Of a stretch of 41,213 bases of DNA, positions 33,571-41,213 are shown in pieces. The notes beneath the pieces were generated by a model. The model ran no database searches, was not told the origin of the DNA, and worked only from the letters and a program-made list of their open reading frames with translations. Numbering within the stretch: position 1 is the first letter of the stretch; each line of letters opens with the position of its first letter. The position numbers and the translations under genes were made by a program. Source of the stretch: Actinomycetes bacterium (lineage in GTDB: Bacteria > Actinomycetota > Actinomycetes > JACCUZ01); the NCBI GenBank assembly GCA_035489715.1, contig DATHAP010000125.1, forward strand, positions 1 to 41,213, read 5' to 3'.

Positions 33571-35517
33571 TCAGAGCCTCACCAGCAGCATGGCGCCGAC
33601 CAGCACGGCGGCTCCCGCGAACATCGACAGTGCGTACGAGCGGACGAACCCGGTCTGCAGCCGCCGGACCCGCCCCGACGTCCCGCCGATCAGGGCGGCG
33701 AGGCCGTTGACGGCCCCGTCGATGCCCCGGTTGTCGACGTAGACCAGCAGCCGGGTCAGGTACTGCCCCGGCCGCATCAGCAGCGACTCGTTGACGGTGT
33801 CCTGGTAGAGGTCCTGCCGGGCGGCGCGGGTCAGAACGGAGCCGCGCGGGGCGACCGCCGGGACCGCCTGACGGGCGTACGTCATCCAGGCGAAGGCGGC
33901 GCCGGCGAGCACCAGCAGCACGGTCACCGAGGTCAGGACCGGGACCGCGACCACCGGGTCCTCCTCCGCGTGCTCGCCGACCACCGGCTCCAGCCACGAC
34001 GTGATCGCGCCGGTCGGTCCGAGCAGCAGACCGAGGAAGGCCGAGCCGACCGCGAGGATCATCAGCGGGATGGTCATGATCAGCGGTGACTCGTGCGGGT
34101 GCACGTCGTCGGTCCAGCGCCGCCTGCCGTGGAAGGTCATGGCGAACAGCCGCGTCATGTAGAACGCCGTGATGCCGGCACCGATGAGCGCGGTGAGGCC
34201 GAACACCCATGGCCGCCAGCCGTCGCCGACGAAGGCCGCCTCGATGATCGCGTCCTTGCTCCAGAAGCCGGACAGCCCGGGGAAGCCGATGATGGCCAGC
34301 CAGCCCACCGCGAACGTCACCCAGGTGATCTTCATGACCGTCGAGATGGCACCGAAGCGGCGCATGTCGATCTGGTCGTGCGTGCCGTGCATGACCGAGC
34401 CGGCGCCGAGGAACATACCGGCCTTGAAGAAGCCGTGGGTGAGCAGGTGGAAGATCGCGAAGGCGTAGCCGACCGGGCCGAGGCCGGCGGCCAGCATCAT
34501 GTAGCCGATCTGGCTCATCGTGGAGGCGGCGAGCGCCTTCTTGATGTCGTCCTTGGCGCAGCCGATGATCGCCCCGAACACCAGCGTGACCGCTCCGACG
34601 ATGACGACGACGAGCTGGGCGTCCGGTGCCGCGTCGAAGATCGCGTGGCTGCGGACGATCAGGTAGACGCCGGCGGTGACCATGGTTGCCGCGTGGATCA
34701 GCGCCGAGACCGGCGTCGGGCCGGCCATGGCGTCACCGAGCCAGGACTGGAGCGGGAACTGAGCCGACTTGCCGCAGGCGGCGAGCAGCAGCATCAGCCC
34801 GATCGCCGTGAGCACGCCCTCGCTGGCCCCGTCGGCCCGGCCGAACACCTGGTCGAAGCTCACGCCGCCGAACTGGGCGAACATGATCATGATCGCGACG
34901 GACAGCCCGAAGTCGCCGACCCGGTTGGCCACGAAGGCCTTCTTGGCCGCCGCGGCGTACGCCGAGTTCTGGTTCCAGAACCCGATCAGCAGGTACGACG
35001 CCAGGCCGACGCCCTCCCACCCGACGTAGAGCACCAGGTAGCTGTCGGCCAGCACCAGGAGCAGCATGGCGGCGACGAACAGGTTCAGGTAGCCGAAGAA
35101 GCGCCGGCGGTCGGGGTCGTGCTCCATGTAGCCGATCGAGTAGATGTGGATCAGTGCGCCGACGAACGTGATCAGCAGCACGAAGCACATCGACAGCTGG
35201 TCGAGCTGGAAGCCCACGTCGACGTCGAAGCCGCCGACGGAGATCCAGGTGTAGAGCTCCTGCCCGACCGCCCGGTCGTCGGAGTCCCGGCCGAGGAGGG
35301 CGATGAGCTGCAGCAGACCGATCGCGAAGGCGAGGACCACGGTGGCCGTTCCCAGCAGGTGGCCGAAGGCGTCGGTGCGGCGCCCGCCGAGCAGCAGGAT
35401 CGCTGCTCCGGCCAGCGGCAGCGCGATCAGCAGCCAGGTCAGGGACAGGACCCCGGTGGCATCGGCCACCGACCCGGTCTCGGCCGCGGCGAGGACGGTC
35501 GAGGTCGTCGCGATCAT
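33571..35517 (-). CDS. nuoL: Main complex I, antiporter-like subunit L
   Basis: The 648-residue NuoL has [52 protein letters not shown], and the C-terminal lateral-helix and anchor region ([20 protein letters not shown] to the last helix). ATG 35517 is a plausible family start. A gap of 10 bases separates it from nuoK, one of the few joints in the operon without an overlap. Confidence 0.95.
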   Translation of the reverse strand: MIATTSTVLAAAETGSVADATGVLSLTWLLIALPLAGAAILLLGGRRTDAFGHLLGTATVVLAFAIGLLQLIALLGRDSDDRAVGQELYTWISVGGFDVDVGFQLDQLSMCFVLLITFVGALIHIYSIGYMEHDPDRRRFFGYLNLFVAAMLLLVLADSYLVLYVGWEGVGLASYLLIGFWNQNSAYAAAAKKAFVANRVGDFGLSVAIMIMFAQFGGVSFDQVFGRADGASEGVLTAIGLMLLLAACGKSAQFPLQSWLGDAMAGPTPVSALIHAATMVTAGVYLIVRSHAIFDAAPDAQLVVVIVGAVTLVFGAIIGCAKDDIKKALAASTMSQIGYMMLAAGLGPVGYAFAIFHLLTHGFFKAGMFLGAGSVMHGTHDQIDMRRFGAISTVMKITWVTFAVGWLAIIGFPGLSGFWSKDAIIEAAFVGDGWRPWVFGLTALIGAGITAFYMTRLFAMTFHGRRRWTDDVHPHESPLIMTIPLMILAVGSAFLGLLLGPTGAITSWLEPVVGEHAEEDPVVAVPVLTSVTVLLVLAGAAFAWMTYARQAVPAVAPRGSVLTRAARQDLYQDTVNESLLMRPGQYLTRLLVYVDNRGIDGAVNGLAALIGGTSGRVRRLQTGFVRSYALSMFAGAAVLVGAMLLVRL

Positions 35518-35527
35518 CGTCGCACCC

Positions 35528-35827
35528 CTAGTACTTGAGCAGGTTGGCGCCGTCGACCGAGGCCGAGCGACGGGTGCGGAAGATCGTGACGATGATCGCC
35601 AGGCCGACGACGACCTCGGCGGCCGCGACGACCATGACGAAGAACGCGATCACCTGGCCGTCCAGGTTGCCCTGCATGCGGGCGAAGGTCACGAAGGCCA
35701 GGTTGGTCGCGTTGAGCATCAGCTCGACGCACATGAACACGACGATCGCGTTGCGGCGCAGGAGCACGCCGGACGCGCCGATCGAGAACAGCAGCGCCGA
35801 CAGGAAGACGTAGTTCATCGGGTTCAT
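35528..35827 (-). CDS. nuoK: Main complex I, membrane subunit K
   Basis: The 99-residue NuoK has three helices and the conserved Glu residues ([16 protein letters not shown] and [15 protein letters not shown]), at the standard family length. ATG 35827 overlaps the nuoJ stop (ATGA). It lacks the acidic C-terminal tail of the NuoK at 16016. Confidence 0.95.
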   Translation of the reverse strand: MNPMNYVFLSALLFSIGASGVLLRRNAIVVFMCVELMLNATNLAFVTFARMQGNLDGQVIAFFVMVVAAAEVVVGLAIIVTIFRTRRSASVDGANLLKY

Positions 35828-36621
35828 GATTCGTCGTCCTCCCGCCGCGCCAGGTCGGTCGCCGAGCCGAGCTCGCCGGGGGCCGGGCGGACGTCGCCGC
35901 GCGCGACCAGCACCGGGGACACCGAGGTCTCGGCCGGCGTGCCGTCCGGCAGCAGAGCCGGGGTGTCCACGGCGTTGTGCCGGGCGAAGACGCCGGGCGG
36001 AGGCAGCGGCGCCGGGTAGGAGTCGCCGCGGAAGCGCTCGACGGAGAGCTCACGCTGGGAGGGCCGTTGCTCGTGCCGCTCGCGGTGGGCCAGGATCATC
36101 GCGCCCAGGGCAGCGGTGATGAGCAGGGCGCTGGTCACCTCGAAGGCGAAGACGTAGCGGGAGAAGATCAGGTTGGCCAGGCCGACGACGTTGCCGTCGG
36201 CGTTGGCCTCCTCGAGGCCGATGTTGGTCACCGTCGCATTGCCGATGGCGAGGATCAGCAGCACCCCGAAGCCGAGGCCGGCGATGACGGCGGCGACCCG
36301 TTGGCCGCGCAGCGTCTCGACCAGGCTGTCGCCGGAGTCGACGCCGACCAGCATGAGCACGAAGAGGAAGAGCATCATGACCGCGCCGGTGTAGACGACC
36401 ACCTGCACGACGCCGAGGAACGGCGCGTCCTGCGCCAGGTAGAGCATGGCGAGGCAGAGCATCGTGGCCGCCAGCAGCAGGGCCGAGTGGACCGCCTTGC
36501 GGCTGAAGAGGATGCCCAGCGACGTCAGCACCGCGACCGGGGCGAGGACCCAGAAGACGACCGCCTCGCCGGTCCCGGTGCTGGTGCCGGCGGCAGCGGC
36601 CAGCAGGGTGCCGGACGTCAT
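35824..36621 (-). CDS. nuoJ: Main complex I, membrane subunit J with long soluble tail
   Basis: The 265-residue NuoJ has five helices ([23 protein letters not shown] is the pi-bulge region), then about 85 hydrophilic residues after [13 protein letters not shown]. Such tails are common in actinobacterial NuoJ and are probably cytoplasmic. ATG 36621 shares one base with the nuoI stop (TGATG). Confidence 0.94.
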   Translation of the reverse strand: MTSGTLLAAAAGTSTGTGEAVVFWVLAPVAVLTSLGILFSRKAVHSALLLAATMLCLAMLYLAQDAPFLGVVQVVVYTGAVMMLFLFVLMLVGVDSGDSLVETLRGQRVAAVIAGLGFGVLLILAIGNATVTNIGLEEANADGNVVGLANLIFSRYVFAFEVTSALLITAALGAMILAHRERHEQRPSQRELSVERFRGDSYPAPLPPPGVFARHNAVDTPALLPDGTPAETSVSPVLVARGDVRPAPGELGSATDLARREDDES

Positions 36622-37184
36622 CAGCCCTCCCCGGCCGGCTCGGTGGGGCGCTCGGCGACGTACCGCTCCTGCTCCGGCGTCGCGCGCGACACCTTGCCGC
36701 GGTAGTAGTCCTGCTCGTCGAAGCCCTCGACCATCGGGTGCGGAGCGGGCGCCATGCCGGGCAGCAGCGGCCCGAGCAGGTCCTGCTTCTCGTAGATGAG
36801 CTTGGCCCGGCTGTTGTCGGCGAGCTCGTACTCGTTGCTCATCGTCAGCGCCCGGGTCGGGCAGGCCTCGATGCACAGGCCGCAGAAGATGCAGCGCAGG
36901 TAGTTGATCTGGTAGACGCGGCCGTAGCGCTCACCCGGCGAGAAGCGCTCACCCTCGGTGTTGTCGGCGCCCTCGACGTAGATGGCGTCGGCCGGGCAGG
37001 CCCACGCGCACAGCTCGCAGCCGATGCACTTCTCGAGCCCGTCGGGGTGCCGGTTGAGCACGTGCCGGCCGTGGAAGCGCGGCTCGGTCGGCTTCTTCTC
37101 CTCGGGGTACTGCTCGGTGACGACCTTCTTGAACATCGTCGAGAAGGTGACCCCGAACCCCTTGAGCTGGGTGGGGAGCTGCAT
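36621..37184 (-). CDS. nuoI: Main complex I, two-[4Fe-4S] subunit I
   Basis: The 187-residue NuoI has Cys53-56-59-63 ([12 protein letters not shown]) and Cys98-101-104-108 ([12 protein letters not shown]) for clusters N6a and N6b. The C-terminus is short. The spacing of the second motif is identical to that of the paralogue at 16926, but the surrounding sequence differs clearly, as expected if the two contact different electron donors. ATG 37184 shares one base with the nuoH stop. Confidence 0.96.
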   Translation of the reverse strand: MQLPTQLKGFGVTFSTMFKKVVTEQYPEEKKPTEPRFHGRHVLNRHPDGLEKCIGCELCAWACPADAIYVEGADNTEGERFSPGERYGRVYQINYLRCIFCGLCIEACPTRALTMSNEYELADNSRAKLIYEKQDLLGPLLPGMAPAPHPMVEGFDEQDYYRGKVSRATPEQERYVAERPTEPAGEG

Positions 37185-38497
37185 CAGCGCTCGTCCTCCT
37201 CGTCGCCAGTGACAGCACTGTCCCCGGACGTCGTCGCGGGCGCGGCGGTCAGGGCCGGCACCTTCTGGCCGGGCATCGGTGGCACCGGGTGGCCGCCGGC
37301 CATCGGGTCGAACTCGTCCGGCTCGTCGTCCACCGGCTCCGAGCGGGCGGCGAGCAGGTCCCAGACGAAGGTCAGCCCGATGACGACCGCCGCCGCGATG
37401 CCGCCGTAGATCAGCACCTGGCGCATGTCGAAGTCGTACTCGGTGTTCAGGGCGCGCACGGTGGCCACCAGGAGCAGCCAGCCGAGCGCCACCGGGATGA
37501 GGACCTTCCAGCCCAGCCGCATGAACTGGTCGTAGCGCAGCCGCGGCAGCGTGCCGCGCAGCCAGATGAATACGAACAGGAAGAGGAGGACCTTGATGGT
37601 GAACCACAGCACCGGCCACCAGCCCTCGTTGGCGCCCTCCCACAGCGACAGCGGCCAGGGTGCCCGCCAGCCGCCGAGGAACAGGGTCGTGGCCAGCGCG
37701 GAGACGGTGACCATGTTGACGTACTCGGCGAGGAAGAACAGGGCGAACTTCAGCGAGGAGTACTCGGTGTGGAAGCCCCCCACCAGCTCGCCCTCGGCCT
37801 CCGGCAGGTCGAAGGGTGCCCGGTTGGTCTCGCCGACCATCGAGATCACGTAGATCGCGAACGACGGGAACAGCAGGACGGCGTACCAGTAGTCGCCCTG
37901 CGCCGCCACGATCTCCGACGTCGACATGGTGCCGGCGTAGAGGAAGACGCCGACGAACGACAGGCCCATCGCGACCTCGTAGGAGATCATCTGGGCCGAC
38001 GACCGCAGCCCACCGAGCAGCGGGTAGGTCGAGCCGCTGGACCAGCCCGCCAGCACGATGCCGTAGATCCCCACCGAGGCCACGGCCAGGATGTACAGCA
38101 CGGCGACCGGCAGGTCGGTCAGCTGCAGCGGGGTCTCCTCGCCGAAGACGGTGACCTCGGGCCCGAACGGGATGACGGCGAAGGCCATGAACGCCGGTGC
38201 CGCCGACAGGATCGGGGCGAGGACGAAGACCACCTTGTCGGCGGCCTTCGGGATGATGTCCTCCTTCAGCGCCAGCTTGATGCCGTCGGCGAGCGACTGG
38301 AGGAGGCCGGCGGGGCCGACCCGGTTGGGGCCGATGCGGTGCTGCATCCGGGCGACGACGCGGCGCTCCCACCAGATGGTGAACAGCGTCATCACCACGA
38401 GGAACACGAAGATCGCCACGGCCTTGCCGACGACGAGCCACCACGGGTCGTCGCCGAAGCCGGGGATCTCGGGCGAGGCGAGCACGGTGCCGGTCAC
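37184..38497 (-). CDS. nuoH: Main complex I, quinone-pocket membrane subunit H
   Basis: The 437-residue NuoH has [20 protein letters not shown], the [14 protein letters not shown] loop, [20 protein letters not shown] and [18 protein letters not shown]. After the family core it has a tail of about 75 residues that includes one more helix region and an acidic Pro-rich end ([12 protein letters not shown], ending GDEEDER). GTG 38497 overlaps the nuoG stop (GTGA). It is 115 residues longer than the paralogue at 17624. Confidence 0.96.
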   Translation of the reverse strand: MTGTVLASPEIPGFGDDPWWLVVGKAVAIFVFLVVMTLFTIWWERRVVARMQHRIGPNRVGPAGLLQSLADGIKLALKEDIIPKAADKVVFVLAPILSAAPAFMAFAVIPFGPEVTVFGEETPLQLTDLPVAVLYILAVASVGIYGIVLAGWSSGSTYPLLGGLRSSAQMISYEVAMGLSFVGVFLYAGTMSTSEIVAAQGDYWYAVLLFPSFAIYVISMVGETNRAPFDLPEAEGELVGGFHTEYSSLKFALFFLAEYVNMVTVSALATTLFLGGWRAPWPLSLWEGANEGWWPVLWFTIKVLLFLFVFIWLRGTLPRLRYDQFMRLGWKVLIPVALGWLLLVATVRALNTEYDFDMRQVLIYGGIAAAVVIGLTFVWDLLAARSEPVDDEPDEFDPMAGGHPVPPMPGQKVPALTAAPATTSGDSAVTGDEEDER

Positions 38498-40926
38498 TGG
38501 TCACCTCCGGCGGCGCGGATCCTGACCCGCGACCCGTGCGCGGCGCCGAGATCGAGCCGCACCTGCACGCCGTCGGAGTTGGTCGGCAGCCACACGACGC
38601 CGTCGGGCATCTCGGTCACCTCGGCCGGCGCGGTCAGCTCGCCCCGGTCGGTGGACACGGCGAGCGCCGCGCCGTCCGTGACGCCGACGGCCTCAGCGGT
38701 CGTCGCCGACAGCCGCGCCACCGCCCGGCGGGCGGTGCCGGCCAGGTAGGGCTCGCCGTCCTGCAGGCGCCCGCTGTCCAGCAGCGTCGGCCAGGTGGCG
38801 AGCACGACGCGGCCCGCGCTGAGGCTGGCCGGCGCCGGCGGCACCGGGTCGACCGGCTGGAACGCGGCGTGCGCCCCGTCCCAGCCGCCGAGCTCGTGGA
38901 TCTCGGCGCGCGCGGCGGCGACGTCCGGGAGGCCGAGGTCGGCGCCCATGGCGTCGGCGAGCGCGTCGAGCACCCGGACGTCGGGCATCGCGTTGGTGCC
39001 GCGCAGGACCGCCTCGAACGGGCGCTGGCGCCCCTCCCAGGTGACGAACGTGCCGGCCTTCTCGACCGCCGCCGCGACCGGCAGCACGACGTCGGCGCGC
39101 TCGGTGACGGCCGACTCGCGCAGCTCCAGGCTCACCACGAACCGTGCGGCGTCCAGCGCGGCCAGCGCGGCGGTGGGGTCGGGCAGGTCGTGCGGGTCGA
39201 CACCGCCGACCAGCAGCGCCCGGACCTCGCCGGTGTGCACGGCGGCCAGGATCGCGTCGGTGTCGCGGCCGTCGCCCTCGGGCAGCCGATCGACGCCCCA
39301 GGCGGTCGCGACGTCCACCCGGGCCGGCGCGTCCGCCACCGGGCGACCGCCGGGCAGCAGCGAGGGCAGCGCGCCGGCCTCGACCGCGCCGCGCTCACCG
39401 GCCCGTCGCGGCACCCACTCGAGCCCGGCCCCGGTGGCCTCCGCGAGCCGCACCACCGCGGACAGCGCGCCAGGGACGGAGGCGAGGCCCTCGCCGACGA
39501 GGATCACCACGTCGTCGCCGGCCAGCGCGTCGGCGGCCTCCTTGACGCGCGAGTCCCCGGTGCGCAGGGCGTCGAGGACCTCGGCCTCGGTGCCCGGTGC
39601 GGTCGGCAGCAGCCGCGCGGACAGTTTCTCCAGGCCGCGGGTCAGCAGCGGCGAGACGGCGTGGACCGTCAGCGAGCCGCGGCGCACCGCCTTGCGCAGG
39701 CGGAGGAACAGGATCGGCGACTCCTCCTCGGGCTCCAGCCCGACGAGGAGAACCGTCGAGGCCGATTCGAGGTCGTCGTAGGTGACGCCCAGGCCGTAGC
39801 CCGCGACGTGCGCACCGAGGAAGGACTCCTCCTCGGCCGAGTGCGGGCGGGCCCGGAAGTCGACGTCGTTGGTGGCGAGCACCGCGCGGGCCAGCTTGGC
39901 GTAGGCGTAGGCGTCCTCGAGCGTCGACCGTCCGCCGACCAGGACACCGGTCGCGCCGCGCGCGGCGCCGAGGCCACGTGCGGCGACGTCGAGCGCCTCG
40001 CCCCACGAGGCCGGCACCAGCACGCCGTCCTCGTCGCGGACGAGCGGGGACGTGAGGCGGTCCTGCGCGGTGGCGTACTGGAACGCCCAGCGGCCCTTGT
40101 CGCAGTTCCACTCCTCGTTGACCTGCGGGTCGTCGCCGGCCAGTCGGCGCAGGACCTTGCCGCGGCGGTGGTCGGTGCGGATCGCGCAGCCGGAGGCGCA
40201 GTGCTCGCACACGCCCGGCGAGGACACCAGGTCGAAGGGCCGCGAGCGGAAGCGGTACGCCGCGCCGGTCAGTGCACCGACCGGGCAGATCTGGACCGTG
40301 TTGCCGGAGAAGTAGGACTGGAAGGGCTCCTTCTCGTAGATGCCGACCTGCTGCAGCGCACCACGCTCGAGCATCTCGATGAAGGGGTCGCCGGCCACCT
40401 GCGCGGAGAAACGGGTGCACCGGGCGCACAGCACGCAGCGCTCGCGGTCCAGCAGCACCTGGGACGAGATGTTGATCGGCTTCGGGTAGGTCCGCTTGAT
40501 CTCGGTGAACCGGGACTCGCCGCGGCCGTTGGTCATCGCCTGGTTCTGCAGCGGGCACTCGCCACCCTTGTCGCAGACCGGGCAGTCGAGCGGGTGGTTG
40601 ATCAGCAGGAACTCCATGATCCCCTGCTGCGCCTTGTCGGCGACGGGAGACGTGGCCTGGGTGTTGACGACCATGCCCTCGGCGACCGGCAACGTGCAGG
40701 AGGCCTGCGGCTTGGGGAACGGCCGGCCGTTGCCGGCGTCCGGTACGTCGACCAGGCACTGCCGGCAGGCGCCGACGGGCGCGAGCAGCGGGTGGTCGCA
40801 GAAGCGCGGGATCTGCACGCCGACCTGCTCGGCCGCTCGGATCACCAGGGTGTCCTTCGGGACCGAGACCGCGACGCCGTCGACGGTGAGGTTGACGAGG
40901 TCCGTCTTCTCGGGGGCCTGTGTCAT
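38494..40926 (-). CDS. nuoG: Main complex I, subunit G (iron–sulfur, molybdopterin-fold)
   Basis: The 810-residue NuoG carries a [2Fe-2S] cluster (Cys43, 54, 57, 77), a His/Cys [4Fe-4S] cluster (His111, Cys115, 118, 124), a [4Fe-4S] cluster (Cys164, 167, 170, 214) and the N7-type cluster (Cys240, 243, 247, 275). A molybdopterin-oxidoreductase-like domain without cofactor function follows. N7 ligands occur only in some lineages' NuoG, and here they are complete. The subunit relays electrons from NuoF to the N6 clusters. ATG 40926 overlaps the nuoF stop (ATGA). Confidence 0.96.
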   Translation of the reverse strand: MTQAPEKTDLVNLTVDGVAVSVPKDTLVIRAAEQVGVQIPRFCDHPLLAPVGACRQCLVDVPDAGNGRPFPKPQASCTLPVAEGMVVNTQATSPVADKAQQGIMEFLLINHPLDCPVCDKGGECPLQNQAMTNGRGESRFTEIKRTYPKPINISSQVLLDRERCVLCARCTRFSAQVAGDPFIEMLERGALQQVGIYEKEPFQSYFSGNTVQICPVGALTGAAYRFRSRPFDLVSSPGVCEHCASGCAIRTDHRRGKVLRRLAGDDPQVNEEWNCDKGRWAFQYATAQDRLTSPLVRDEDGVLVPASWGEALDVAARGLGAARGATGVLVGGRSTLEDAYAYAKLARAVLATNDVDFRARPHSAEEESFLGAHVAGYGLGVTYDDLESASTVLLVGLEPEEESPILFLRLRKAVRRGSLTVHAVSPLLTRGLEKLSARLLPTAPGTEAEVLDALRTGDSRVKEAADALAGDDVVILVGEGLASVPGALSAVVRLAEATGAGLEWVPRRAGERGAVEAGALPSLLPGGRPVADAPARVDVATAWGVDRLPEGDGRDTDAILAAVHTGEVRALLVGGVDPHDLPDPTAALAALDAARFVVSLELRESAVTERADVVLPVAAAVEKAGTFVTWEGRQRPFEAVLRGTNAMPDVRVLDALADAMGADLGLPDVAAARAEIHELGGWDGAHAAFQPVDPVPPAPASLSAGRVVLATWPTLLDSGRLQDGEPYLAGTARRAVARLSATTAEAVGVTDGAALAVSTDRGELTAPAEVTEMPDGVVWLPTNSDGVQVRLDLGAAHGSRVRIRAAGGDQ

Positions 40927-41213
40927 GCGAGAGCTCCAGCGCGGGCGAAGAGCGTGGAGGCGGCCGGGTCGAACGGGCAGCCGCCGCTGGTCAGGTGCGC
41001 GACGTACTCGTCGCGGAAGAACTTGATCGAGCTCTGGATCGGCGCGGCCGCACCGTCGGCGAGCGCGCAGAACGACCGGCCCGCGATGTTGTCGCACTGG
41101 TCGAGCAGCAGGTCGAGGTCGGACTCCGCGCCGATTCCCTGCTCCAGCTTGGACAGCACCTGCACCAGCCACCAGGTGCCCTCGCGGCACGGCGTGCACT
41201 TGCCGCAGGACTC
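40923..41213 (-). CDS. nuoF: Main complex I, NADH-binding subunit F, C-terminal 96 residues
   Basis: The gene enters from beyond the right edge. The visible end has [11 protein letters not shown] (fragment Cys3, 6, 9) and SFCALADG (Cys49), the four ligands of cluster N3 next to the FMN. This shows that the main operon has the NADH-oxidising module that the other cluster lacks. nuoA to nuoE of this operon are expected further right. Confidence 0.95.
   Translation of the reverse strand, partial: ESCGKCTPCREGTWWLVQVLSKLEQGIGAESDLDLLLDQCDNIAGRSFCALADGAAAPIQSSIKFFRDEYVAHLTSGGCPFDPAASTLFARAGALA

Noticed and set aside
1-41213. Search for CRISPR arrays, insertion sequences, integrase or prophage genes
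   Set aside because: No spaced identical repeats of 25–40 bases, transposase motifs or paired terminal repeats were seen, and gene order and codon use are uniform.

Overview
The window is high-GC actinobacterial chromosome (Actinomycetota). The signs are an hadA–hadB / rpmG / tRNA-Met / tRNA-Thr block like the mycobacterial one, a DUF222–HNH gene behind a consensus actinobacterial LexA box, many GTG starts with 4-base GTGA/ATGA overlaps, short or absent leaders, a PspC-type sensor kinase, KorAB, OtsA and a 14-subunit-type nuo operon. I cannot name the genus; a non-mycobacterial soil or rock actinobacterium is likely. Almost all of the window is coding. I saw no CRISPR array, insertion sequence, integrase or rRNA.

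Layout. 1–1143 (minus): partial hadB, hadA, rpmG, tRNA-Met, tRNA-Thr. 1279–2667 (plus): glutamate decarboxylase, closed by a strong hairpin, then tRNA-Tyr (minus). 2903–6573: an envelope-stress module, with a small membrane protein and a PspC/LiaF-like protein leftward and a PspC-fused histidine kinase with its NarL-type regulator rightward, around a repeat-rich divergent promoter. 6632–8962: cupin, YajQ, a secreted protein and HtpX. 9181–10982: a frameshifted DUF222–HNH gene with an SOS box.

11087–20095 (minus) is a compact, translationally coupled complex I-type operon, nuoABCHIJKLMN, that lacks nuoD, nuoE, nuoF and nuoG. Ninety bases away and divergent lies korAB, a 2-oxoacid:ferredoxin oxidoreductase, followed by rarD, whose best start is a CTG overlapping the korB stop. 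Then come a lipoprotein and otsA (plus), and a two-gene minus-strand operon of a PYROXD2-like flavoprotein and a GcvT-like folate enzyme behind a TetR-type palindrome.

29468–41213 (minus) is the 3' part of a second, conventional NADH dehydrogenase operon (nuoF partial, then GHIJKLMN), ending with a long-chain polyprenyl diphosphate synthase that probably makes the menaquinone side chain.

The central biological idea is that the genome has two complex I systems within about 10 kb. One is the normal NADH:menaquinone enzyme. The other has no NADH-oxidising module and sits beside a ferredoxin-reducing enzyme, so it may be a ferredoxin:menaquinone oxidoreductase fed by KorAB. Its lack of its own NuoD means it must borrow NuoD from the main operon or elsewhere, or work differently; this is the most interesting question in the window.
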